Shown one piece after another: positions 5,549 to 13,878 of a stretch of 21,642 nucleotides of DNA; positions within the stretch are counted from its first letter, which is position 1; each line of letters begins with the position of its first letter. This stretch comes from JBDTZF01 sp040005265 (GTDB lineage: Bacteria > Verrucomicrobiota > Verrucomicrobiia > Chthoniobacterales > UBA10450): NCBI GenBank assembly GCA_040005265.1, contig JBDTZF010000034.1, positions 1 to 21,642 on the forward strand, in the 5' to 3' direction. Made by a program: the position numbers and the translations under genes. The notes under the pieces were generated by a model. It saw only the letters and a list, made by a program, of their open reading frames with translations. It searched no databases and was not told the origin of the DNA.

Positions 5549-7819
5549 CTACTGGCCGGCCGCGGGGGCAGCATCGCCGATGTGCGCTTTCACCAGCGAA
5601 ACATCGGAGCCGTTAAGGGCGCCGTTGCTATTCACATCCTCGCGGAAGTTCGTTCCGGACAAGGCCTGACCGATTTTCGACTTGGTTTGCGCGACATCCG
5701 ACGCGTTTACGACGTGATTCGCGTTAGTGTCGCCGATCAACATGCTGGCATTCACAGCGGTGTTAGGCAGCGTCTGGGCGAAGGCGTCGGTTACGCTGCT
5801 CAGAGTAACGGTAAGTAATTGCGCGTTGGCAACGCCAGTCAGGTTGACCGTCATCGTGTTACCGGAAAATGCGGGTGAACCCAGGACGCTTCCCGCACCA
5901 CCACTCACGGCCGCGTTACCGCTGACAACGGTGTTATTAAACGTGAACACGAATGTGAAACTGCCGCCTGCACCGCCGCTGCGACATTCCACTCCAGGAA
6001 GTGCGACGTCGAAAGTGCCTGCGCCTTGTGTCTTGCGGGAAACTGCGGAGGCCATTGCCAGCGCGGCTGGCGGGAACCGGAATTTGCCGATGCGCGTGTT
6101 CCAGGTAGCGCTACCGGTGGCGACATAATATTCGTTGGTGTGCCAGAATGTGGAGTTGTCGGCCGGATCGATGTTGAGCGCGCTGTAATCGCCCCAGCGG
6201 CTACTGCTGCTGCTTTGGTTTCCACCACCGGCGGTCATTTCCGCTTCTCCCTGCGCGAGAGTATTCAATGGATCGCCTGCCAATCGTCCCGCGTATCGGA
6301 TGCCGGGGAAAATCGTGCTGCTGGATGTGGCATAACCGATCGCCATGTTTCCGTTTCCATCTACTGCGATACTCGGCATAAAGCGGAACAATCCGTCGGC
6401 GCCATTATCAAAGGTCTGCTGTTGGACAGGCGTGGCGGGGATTGTGCCGCCAGTCACATCGAACTGGTACCAGCGAATCGCCATGGGGCCGGTGCCACCC
6501 GAGTTGTTGTTAATAGTATGAGACGCCCAGAGCGATTCGACTCCAGCCCGGTTTTGATAAACCACCGGCGCCATGATTTTATCGCCAAGGGTATCGAGCA
6601 GGCGGGTCGTGCCACTTTGCGGCACAAGATGGCTGGTGGTGGTGAACGCGTCGGTGAAGCCGTTCACAGTAATGTTCGCGTTCGGTGCGTGGTTGGCTCC
6701 GAGGCCTAAAGTAGAATTGGCTGGCGTCGCAAAATCGACATGGAAACGCCAGGCGTGGACCTGAGTCAGCGTTACGCCACCGCTCGCGGGGCTATCGATC
6801 GACAATATGTATTCATCCGTGCCTGCAGGCGGCGGAGAGCCAGTGCGAAAACCTGCCGACACGAGACTGTAGCTGTCGACCAACGTTGCCGCATCGATGG
6901 TGAAAGCAACCGCTCCCGCATTGGGAGCACCGGTGCCATTGATCATCGCAAGACGAGGCAACGCAAAAACACGCACGCCGACAAACGTCGAACTGTTAGT
7001 AAATAGGTTGGTTGTCATGTAGTACGCATCCGGCCAAACACTGAATTTCGGGTAATCGCCGAACTGTGTCGGGTTCGCTGGATCGATTTGAATAGCGTAG
7101 AGCCACCAACCCCCCGCCACGGGGTCACTCGTCTTCGAAACACCGATGCACTCATAAAATGATGCGCCGGGAAATGAGGGAAAAGCGAAATCGGTTACCA
7201 CAAACCGGTCTGCCTGGTGATCATAGAAAACAACGGCATCACCCTGGTTTTGAAGACCGCACGGAGTTGTCGGCCCGAGCGGGGCGAAGAAACTATTATA
7301 CGTTGTCGCCGCCATCAGCTGGTTCCCCGACTTGTCGAAAATCTTAAAGCTCGAATTGACCGCTTGAATGTAATGATTCGGGCCTACGTCACCGTCGGTG
7401 TCCGGAGGCAGACAACCGCATGCGCTTTCCACTGAGGAAATACCAGGGTAGGTCGCCAACGGGGCTGGCATGAGGGCGGGTTCCATTAATTTCCGCATGA
7501 CCTTAACCGGGTCATATTTAACTGAATAACTCTTCAGCTGCGGATGGCGCATGAGACGGACTTCGTCGGTCTCCCCCCCTTGGGGAACGTAGGGAAGGGT
7601 CCGCAAATCCATGTCTTGCGACACAGGCCCAACCATTTGCACAACATCCGGTCGCCCGGAGTTTGTTTGATTTTGCTTTATCTCCTGTGCCATGACGGAA
7701 CCGGCCGGATTAGGACCAAAGCCGAGCAAAGCGATAATGACGCCGGCCAGGCAAACGGCAAATCCGAGCAAGGTGCGAAGATTGAAGAAGGCGGATTGGG
7801 AGACAGATTTTCTTTTCAT
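5549..7819 (-). CDS. Large secreted protein, probable beta-propeller-like region with dockerin-like C-terminal tail
   Basis: 756 residues. A signal peptide covers about 1-44 (basic MKRK start, hydrophobic core 17-34, likely cleavage after VMA). The main part (about 100-590) is rich in Gly, Asn, Thr and aromatic residues, with motifs such as CGCLPPDTDGDVGPNHYIQAVN, then FMPSIAVDGNGNMAIGYA and RWGDYSALNIDP, which resemble sialidase/propeller-type secreted proteins; no catalytic set is recognisable. Residues about 593-756 repeat the cupredoxin neighbour's tail: SRKTQG, VECRSGG, TFVFTF, then two dockerin-like calcium loops (GDTNANHVVNASD and EDVNSNGALNGSD). A GGAGGAG at 7834-7840 lies 14 bases from the ATG, which is long for a Shine-Dalgarno. 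Its substrate or ligand is unknown. Confidence 0.8.
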   Translation of the reverse strand: MKRKSVSQSAFFNLRTLLGFAVCLAGVIIALLGFGPNPAGSVMAQEIKQNQTNSGRPDVVQMVGPVSQDMDLRTLPYVPQGGETDEVRLMRHPQLKSYSVKYDPVKVMRKLMEPALMPAPLATYPGISSVESACGCLPPDTDGDVGPNHYIQAVNSSFKIFDKSGNQLMAATTYNSFFAPLGPTTPCGLQNQGDAVVFYDHQADRFVVTDFAFPSFPGASFYECIGVSKTSDPVAGGWWLYAIQIDPANPTQFGDYPKFSVWPDAYYMTTNLFTNSSTFVGVRVFALPRLAMINGTGAPNAGAVAFTIDAATLVDSYSLVSAGFRTGSPPPAGTDEYILSIDSPASGGVTLTQVHAWRFHVDFATPANSTLGLGANHAPNANITVNGFTDAFTTTSHLVPQSGTTRLLDTLGDKIMAPVVYQNRAGVESLWASHTINNNSGGTGPMAIRWYQFDVTGGTIPATPVQQQTFDNGADGLFRFMPSIAVDGNGNMAIGYATSSSTIFPGIRYAGRLAGDPLNTLAQGEAEMTAGGGNQSSSSSRWGDYSALNIDPADNSTFWHTNEYYVATGSATWNTRIGKFRFPPAALAMASAVSRKTQGAGTFDVALPGVECRSGGAGGSFTFVFTFNNTVVSGNAAVSGGAGSVLGSPAFSGNTMTVNLTGVANAQLLTVTLSSVTDAFAQTLPNTAVNASMLIGDTNANHVVNASDVAQTKSKIGQALSGTNFREDVNSNGALNGSDVSLVKAHIGDAAPAAGQ

Positions 7820-7953
7820 TAGTTGTGTTTGGGCTCCTCCAAGAATAGGAGAAGAAAATGAGCCGCGATATTACGACTGTTCCGGAAAAAAGACAAGAAT
7901 TTTTCTCGCCGACACTTTCCCTGTATCAATAACGGAATAGGAAGCCCCGGTTT

Positions 7954-8985
7954 GTGCTATTTTGCGTCGAAGGAATGAATTCCAAAGACTTGGCTTTCGA
8001 TCAGCGCGCATGTTTCGTGGCCGGCCAGGCGAAATCCGGCACGACTTTGCTGGTTGCCTTGCTCGATAGTCACCCGGCTTTGCTGGTCCTGCCGGAAGAG
8101 ACCGCTTATTTTCCGACTGTTCTTACCAAGTACGGCTCGAAGGGACGCCGCGCGCAGTTTGACTACATCACCCGGCAATCGCTTTCGAACGTCCTCTTCG
8201 GCGGTCCCTGCAAATGGGTGAAACGCGATTATTCCGATTTTCCAACCGCGCGCTTGTTGCAGACGTTCGATCAGATGGCGTTCGATCCGGTCAACGCCGA
8301 AAAGGACCTTCTCGTCCTGCTGATGGAGGCGTATGCGACCACGCTGGGCCGGCCTCTTGATTTAATCGCGCGCTGGGTTGAAAAGACACCGGCCAATCGC
8401 CGATGCATCCCCGCGATCAGAGCTCGATTTCCGTACGCTAAAATCCTGCTGACCATGCGCGATCCTCGCGCCATTCTCGCGGCCCAGATCGCCTTGGAAA
8501 AAACCAGGAAGCTGGGAACATTTTCGACTTACTACTGCATCAGCCATTGGCGCGAAGCGGCCGGGATTGCGTTGCGGGCCATGAATGGAGACGACCCGGG
8601 ATCGTTGGTGGTGCCGTACGAAAAGCTCGTCCTGGAGACTGCCGATTCGATGAAAAAGGTATGCGATTTTCTTGAGATCGAATACGACCCGGCAATTGTG
8701 CTGACGCCGACCAAAGTGGGCAAATTCTGGTCTGGGAATTCAGCCACTGAGGTTCGCTTCGATCAGATCAGCGCCGAACCCCTCACGCGTTGGCAGACCG
8801 ATCTTTCCGAAGATGAAATCGGGTGGGTAGAATGGCATTGCCGAGATTTGATGCCGGCATTTGGCTACGAGCCGCGATTGCCGGAACGCTCATTGCGACA
8901 TTTCGTAAAACCGATCCGGCAGGAACGGCCGAAGCAGTATCTCAAGTCGAGGCTCTACTCGCTACGCGACCGGCTTACGCGCTGA
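7954..8985 (+). CDS. Sulfotransferase family protein (PAPS-dependent)
   Basis: Up to 343 residues. It transfers sulfate from 3'-phosphoadenosine-5'-phosphosulfate to an acceptor, here probably a glycan or small molecule. The 5'-phosphosulfate loop is GQAKSGTTLL (24-33); the 3'-phosphate-binding segment is ILLTMRDPRAILAA (163-176), with VEKTP at 142-146 between them, as in bacterial Sulfotransfer_1/3 proteins. Two starts are plausible: GTG 7954, with AGGAAG 9 bases upstream, or ATG 7975 (residue 8), whose GAAGGA touches the ATG without spacing. Both leave the P-loop-like motif near the N-terminus, as is normal. The gene is divergent from the large secreted protein across about 135 bases. Acceptor unknown. 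Confidence 0.88.
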   Translation: MLFCVEGMNSKDLAFDQRACFVAGQAKSGTTLLVALLDSHPALLVLPEETAYFPTVLTKYGSKGRRAQFDYITRQSLSNVLFGGPCKWVKRDYSDFPTARLLQTFDQMAFDPVNAEKDLLVLLMEAYATTLGRPLDLIARWVEKTPANRRCIPAIRARFPYAKILLTMRDPRAILAAQIALEKTRKLGTFSTYYCISHWREAAGIALRAMNGDDPGSLVVPYEKLVLETADSMKKVCDFLEIEYDPAIVLTPTKVGKFWSGNSATEVRFDQISAEPLTRWQTDLSEDEIGWVEWHCRDLMPAFGYEPRLPERSLRHFVKPIRQERPKQYLKSRLYSLRDRLTR

Positions 8986-9368
8986 TGGTCATCCCGAGCC
9001 GCGATCGCCGGTTGAATCGTGAGCGTTTCCGTTATTCGTGAGGTCCTTCGCTCCACTCTCGCCACGGCGAGTCTACGACAGGATAACAGCGTGACGGGTG
9101 CGCACATCCCGAGTCATTTCCCTCTCTCTTTCCTTTTGCTTGCAATCGCATGCGGTTCGCGGATAATGTGCGTCACATGTCGGGAATCGTTATCGATTCC
9201 GTTCGCTCTTAACGAGGATACAGGCTTTGAAAATTATGATGCCGGGTTTTGCATCTTCGCTGCTTCGTTCGCTCACTGTAGCGCTTTACGGCTCGAGACG
9301 AGTCGGTTTCTGGCATGAAGAGACGGGGTTTCCATTGGCGCCGCTGAACGCTGGCAATTTGCTTGAAT

Positions 9369-9384
9369 CGACCCTTCGGGGTCG
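9369..9384 (+). promoter_or_regulatory. UUCG-tetraloop hairpin upstream of the RRM gene
   Basis: CGACCC-TTCG-GGGTCG is a perfect six-pair stem capped by the very stable cUUCGg tetraloop. It lies in the probable 5' leader of the RRM protein gene and is not followed by a T-run, so it is more likely a leader structure or RNase barrier than a terminator. The role is inferred only from position. Confidence 0.45.
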
Positions 9385-9445
9385 GCGCGCCACGGACCGT
9401 GCATCTACCGATGCGCTCCGTCCATTACATCATTGGGTAAAAATT

Positions 9446-9450
9446 GAGGA
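9446..9450 (+). promoter_or_regulatory. Shine-Dalgarno GAGGA fixing the RRM gene start
   Basis: GAGGA is placed 5 bases before the ATG at 9456. The frame opens at TTG 9444, but that codon overlaps this site, so ATG 9456 is the likely start. Confidence 0.7.
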
Positions 9451-9455
9451 TCAAT

Positions 9456-9974
9456 ATGAACTCTCATTCATCCGGGAGACGCTCGCGCCGGCCGCGCGGC
9501 GGGTCTCGACGCAGGGGCGACGGACGCGGGCGTTATCAACAAGACGCGCGCGTGAAGGCGCCCGAGAAAACATTCTGGCAACGAGTCGTGGCGTTTTTTG
9601 GAAACGACAAACCGGCCAGGAAACACGTGCCGGCAGGACGCAATGGCGACCAGCCTTCGCATCAGCCGCACACACCGCAAACACCGCGCAAACCTGAACC
9701 GGTCGAAGTCACTTCACCGCGTCTTTACGTCGGCAACCTTTCCTTTGACGCGACAGAGAGCGATCTCTTCGAGTTGTTCAATGGCGTGGGCCACGTGCAG
9801 AACGCAGAGGTCGTGAGCTACCGGCACAATCAGCGCTCGAAAGGTTTCGCCTTCGTCCAGATGCAAACGGTCGAGGAAGCGCAACGAGCCGTCGAGGAAT
9901 TGCACGACAAGGAATTTCTTGGCCGCAAGCTGGTCGTCAGCGGAGCCAAGTCAAACCAGCATCAGGCGGACTAA
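9456..9974 (+). CDS. Single-RRM RNA-binding protein with basic, disordered N-terminus
   Basis: 172 residues from ATG 9456. Residues 1-35 are Arg/Gly-rich (RRSRRPRGGSRRRGDGRG), followed by a short aromatic helix KTFWQRVVAFFG (38-49) and a Pro/His linker. Residues 88-165 form one RRM: RNP2 LYVGNL (90-95) and RNP1 KGFAFVQM (129-136), both complete with the exposed aromatics. Small bacterial RRM proteins bind single-stranded RNA and, in cyanobacteria, are cold-induced; the targets here are unknown. It resembles the glycine-rich RRM class but with the basic region at the N-terminus rather than the C-terminus. A strong hairpin terminator follows 16 bases after the stop. It appears monocistronic. 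Confidence 0.92.
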   Translation: MNSHSSGRRSRRPRGGSRRRGDGRGRYQQDARVKAPEKTFWQRVVAFFGNDKPARKHVPAGRNGDQPSHQPHTPQTPRKPEPVEVTSPRLYVGNLSFDATESDLFELFNGVGHVQNAEVVSYRHNQRSKGFAFVQMQTVEEAQRAVEELHDKEFLGRKLVVSGAKSNQHQAD

Positions 9975-9990
9975 CGCGGTCGTTTTTTTC

Positions 9991-10038
9991 AATCGGGAGA
10001 CGTCGCGGCTTCTAGTCGCGCGTCTCCCGATTTGTTTT
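9991..10038. terminator. Strong hairpin terminator after the RRM gene
   Basis: AATCGGGAGACG (9991-10002) and CGTCTCCCGATT (10021-10032) are a perfect 12-bp inverted repeat. The inner CGCG (10004-10007 and 10017-10020) extends the stem past one bulged T. It is followed by TGTTTTCT and preceded by a seven-T run (9983-9989), so it could stop transcription in both directions. Confidence 0.85.
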
Positions 10039-10039
10039 C

Positions 10040-10098
10040 TGTAGCGGCGATGTCGGACCGTCGCCTTTGTCATTCCGAGCGAAGTCGAGGAATCTCTT
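10040..10098. repeat. Two adjoining interspersed-element fragments
   Basis: TGTAGCGGCGATGTCGGACCGTCGCC (about 10040-10065, a TAGCGGCG-family fragment) is joined directly to the 31-base word starting TGTCATTCCGAGCGAAG at 10068-10098. The second word recurs, diverged, as both arms of the palindrome at 15876-15968. The following 148 bases up to miaA hold pyrimidine-rich stretches but no clear gene. Confidence 0.6.
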
Positions 10099-10246
10099 AT
10101 CGTTAACGACATCCGACCAAAACGCTAATTGACGCCAAATTGAAGGCCGACTTTTTTCGAAATCTCTCTCTTCTCTAACCTTTGGCGTTCTTTCGCATGT
10201 TTGGCGGACAAATAAATTGTTAAGAGATGTCTCGATCACGCTCGAT

Positions 10247-11180
10247 ATGAGGCGCACGTTCTACATTGTCGGCCCGACCGCCACTGGAAAATCGGAGCTC
10301 GCAGCTGACGTTGCCCAGGAACTCGGCGCCGAAATCGTCAGCGCCGACGCGTTTCAAATCTATGGTGGGCTCGATCTTTTGAGCGCAAAGCCTTCACTGG
10401 CGGTGCTTGCTCAAGTACCGCATCATCTCATCGGCACCCAGTCGAACCAGGAACAAATGAGTGCGGAAAAGTTCCGCGCCGCAGCGGTAGCAGCGATCTC
10501 GGAAATTCATTCACGTGGCAAAATGGCGGTCGTAGTGGGTGGAACCGGGCTTTACATCAAGGCGCTCACACATGGATTAGCGAAACTGCCGGAAATCGAT
10601 CCGAGGCTGCGCGAGAAATTGAATGCCTCGAGCATGAATGAGTTACGCGCACAATTGATCGGCCTCGATCCCGATGCGGCGCATACCATCGACATGAAGA
10701 ATCGTCGTCGCGTGGCGCGCGCTCTCGAAATTTGCCTGCTGACTGGGAAACCGGTGTCGTCTCAGCGCACGCAGTGGAAATCTGTAGCCGGGATCGTTGA
10801 TCCCGGTCCGCGATCGACGATCACGGCTGCAAATGGTGTCTTCGTTTTTCGCGAACGCGATGATCTTTACCAGCGAATCAACTCGCGCGTGACAGCAATG
10901 TTCGAAAGCGGCGTGACCGAAGAAGTGCGCACTGCCGGCACGATCGGAGAGACCGCTTCCAAAATGATCGGTTTACGCGAGATTCGAGAATTGCTCGACG
11001 GCAAGATGTCGATACCACAGTGCGTTGCTGCGATTCAGCAATCAACCCGGCGCTATGCCAAAAGACAGTTGACCTGGTTCCGGCGCCAACCTAGCTTTGA
11101 GCCGCTGAATTTATCGCCTCTCACTCACAAGCAAGCTGTGAAATGGATTACGCACAGGGCTCGCCGCGCTGTGCAAGGGA

Positions 11181-11188
<8 letters not shown>
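10247..11188 (+). CDS. miaA: tRNA dimethylallyltransferase
   Basis: 313 residues from ATG 10247; the frame opens at TTG 10217 but the ten extra residues precede the P-loop strand MRRTFYIVGPTATGKS, so ATG is preferred. MiaA adds a dimethylallyl group to the N6 of A37 in tRNAs reading UNN codons, which steadies codon-anticodon pairing. Seen are the P-loop GPTATGKS (9-16), SADAFQIYGGLD with the catalytic aspartate, VVVGGTGLYIKAL, NRRRVARALEI and the C-terminal RYAKRQLTWFRRQ. Length matches the family. The last 8 bases overlap the start of hflX, so the two are co-translated; hfq, which lies between them in E. coli, is absent here. No clear Shine-Dalgarno is visible. Confidence 0.97.
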
Positions 11189-12480
<1,292 letters not shown>

Positions 12481-12485
<5 letters not shown>

Positions 12486-12559
12486 CGGCGGGCGTCGATC
12501 TCGGCAATTCTCGAGAGCTGCGATGCGCAAGCTATCCGCGGTCAGCGCCCGCGGCTACA
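12481..12559. repeat. Palindromic element overlapping the hflX stop codon
   Basis: The ends TGTAGCGGCGGGCG (12481-12494) and CGCCCGCGGCTACA (12546-12559) are inverted with 13 of 14 matches. The inside holds further small palindromes (TCTCGAGA). The TAG of the left end supplies the hflX stop codon (12483-12485). Its termini share TAGCGGCG with the palindrome at 5496-5525 and the fragment at 10040. It looks like a REP-type element inserted at, or selected at, the gene's end. Confidence 0.75.
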
Positions 12560-12581
12560 ACAGCGTTGCAACATCGACATC

Positions 12582-12588
12582 GGGAGGA
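12582..12588 (+). promoter_or_regulatory. Shine-Dalgarno GGGAGGA before nth, with a three-codon mini-ORF
   Basis: GGGAGGA lies 3 bases before ATG 12592 and 11 bases before ATG 12600. The first ATG opens only Met-Pro-Glu-stop, whose TGA (12601-12603) overlaps the nth start. The nth frame can therefore use the same site at long spacing or by re-initiation. Confidence 0.5.
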
Positions 12589-12599
12589 ATAATGCCCGA

Positions 12600-13277
12600 A
12601 TGACCGCTCGCGAACGGGTTGCTCAACTCATTAAGCTCTGGCCGAAAATCTATCCCGGCGCGCATTGTGAGCTCGATTTCAAGAATCCACTCGAGTTGCT
12701 GGTCGCGACCATTCTTTCCGCGCAATGCACCGACAAGCGCGTCAATTTGGTCACGCCCGCTTTGTTCAAGAAATACCGAAAGGCAAAAGATTATGCCAGC
12801 GCGCCGCAGACCGAGCTGGAGAACGCAATCAAATCGACCGGCTTTTTCCGGAACAAAACAAAGAGCATTCGCGCGGCGGCGTCGACAATCGCCGAAAAAT
12901 TTGGCGGCAAGGTCCCATCGACGATGGAAGAACTGCGTGAGTTGCCGGGCGTTGGACGCAAAACGGCGAATGTCGTGCTCGGCAACGCTTTTGGAAAGGA
13001 TGAGGGAATCGTTGTCGATACTCACGTGATCCGGCTATCGCAGCGGCTCGGATTAACGAAACAGAAAGATCCGGAAAAAATTGAAGGCGACCTGATGAAA
13101 CTGGTGCCGCGCGAATATTGGACAAATTGGAGCCACTGGCTCATCTGGCACGGCCGCCGCCGGTGCTTTGCTCGCAAGCCGGATTGCAACCAGTGCGAAG
13201 TTTTCAAGCTTTGCCCGAGCGGAAAAATATTTCTCCAGACCGGCGTCGCTCAAGAACCGGGGACCGCCGAGAACTAG
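12600..13277 (+). CDS. nth: Endonuclease III (DNA glycosylase/AP lyase)
   Basis: 225 residues. It removes oxidised pyrimidines and nicks the resulting abasic site in base-excision repair. The helix-hairpin-helix LPGVGRKTANVVL (115-127) carries the catalytic lysine K121, and the catalytic aspartate is D140 in VVDTHVIRLS. The [4Fe-4S] loop is complete: C189, C196, C199 and C205 with spacing C-x6-C-x2-C-x5-C. AQCTDKRVN (41-49) is the usual N-terminal signature. Length is typical. The start ATG overlaps the stop of a three-codon mini-ORF. The gene converges with the Fet4-like gene, with only 7 bases between the stops and so no room for a separate terminator. Confidence 0.97.
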   Translation: MTARERVAQLIKLWPKIYPGAHCELDFKNPLELLVATILSAQCTDKRVNLVTPALFKKYRKAKDYASAPQTELENAIKSTGFFRNKTKSIRAAASTIAEKFGGKVPSTMEELRELPGVGRKTANVVLGNAFGKDEGIVVDTHVIRLSQRLGLTKQKDPEKIEGDLMKLVPREYWTNWSHWLIWHGRRRCFARKPDCNQCEVFKLCPSGKIFLQTGVAQEPGTAEN

Positions 13278-13284
13278 CGCTCGT

Positions 13285-13755
13285 TTAGCTCAGTTCAGCC
13301 GGCTCAATGTCGCGGTTGTTTTGGCGGGTCGTCTCGGCCCGTAGGCGCACTCTTCGGAATTGCTCTTCCAGTTTTTTTAGATTCTCGTCCGACAGATTTT
13401 CGAGATCGACCAGCTCATTGCGCGCGCCCTTCAGCGCCCGAATGATTTCGTCGAGCTTGAGATGGGCTGCTTTGGCATCGCGGTTTTGCGTATTTTGGAT
13501 GAGAAAAACCATCAGGAACGTGACGATGGTCGTGCCAGTATTGATGATCAGCTGCCAGGTATCGGAGTAATGGAAGGTTTGGCCGGTCAAGGCCCAGACG
13601 ACGATAATCAGGATGGCGGCGACAAAAGCCCACGCGCTGCCAAGGACGCCGGAGGTCCGGCGCGCGAAGACCCGGAAGGCGTCGTTCACAACGCAAAACA
13701 AATCCCGCTTCTCTTCGTGCTCTTTTAGTTTCTCAATTTGAGTTTCTTGCATCAT
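13285..13755 (-). CDS. Low-affinity iron permease family (Fet4-like) small membrane protein
   Basis: 156 residues with two hydrophobic helices, about 37-57 and 68-88. The stretch WQLIINTGTTIVTFLMVFLIQNTQNRD (67-93), followed by KLDEIIRA, is the hallmark of the family named after yeast Fet4 (PF04120). Residues 95-145 are a charged, probably coiled-coil C-terminus. Bacterial members are a quarter of Fet4's length and iron transport has not been shown for them, so the name should be taken as a family label only. Two consecutive ATG codons (13755 and 13752) follow AAGGTG; the second has the better spacing. Convergent with nth. Confidence 0.85.
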   Translation of the reverse strand: MMQETQIEKLKEHEEKRDLFCVVNDAFRVFARRTSGVLGSAWAFVAAILIIVVWALTGQTFHYSDTWQLIINTGTTIVTFLMVFLIQNTQNRDAKAAHLKLDEIIRALKGARNELVDLENLSDENLKKLEEQFRRVRLRAETTRQNNRDIEPAELS

Positions 13756-13878
13756 TTCACCTTCAATTCGCGCGCTGTCTCGTCATTGCGTGCACGAAAC
13801 AAGGAGGGAACCCAGGCCCGCTTCCCAGAGGAGCGTTGATTTTTTCGGTCGCTTAGGAGAATCTAATCGGCTACGCAG

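Larger units (their letters stand above)
8986..9455 (+). other. Non-coding stretch and likely structured 5' leader of the RRM gene
   Basis: 470 bases without a gene I accept. The start (about 8988-9080) resembles a degraded copy of the GTCATCCCGAGC...TCCTTCGCTC intergenic element. At 9183-9200 there is a perfect 7-bp hairpin (GGAATCG, TTAT, CGATTCC). At 9369-9384 there is a perfect 6-bp hairpin CGACCC-TTCG-GGGTCG with a canonical C(UUCG)G tetraloop, 72 bases before the RRM start. No T-run follows either stem. The reading frames here (such as 9019-9318) have no recognisable domain or good ribosome-binding site. Confidence 0.5.

Noticed and set aside
9019..9318. 99-codon frame in the gap before the RRM gene
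   Set aside because: It starts at GTG without a ribosome-binding site, spans repeat-like DNA and contains hairpin sequence; no family is recognised.
9227..9697. 156-codon frame entering the RRM gene
   Set aside because: It starts at TTG and its second half is a shifted reading of the RRM gene's basic N-terminus.
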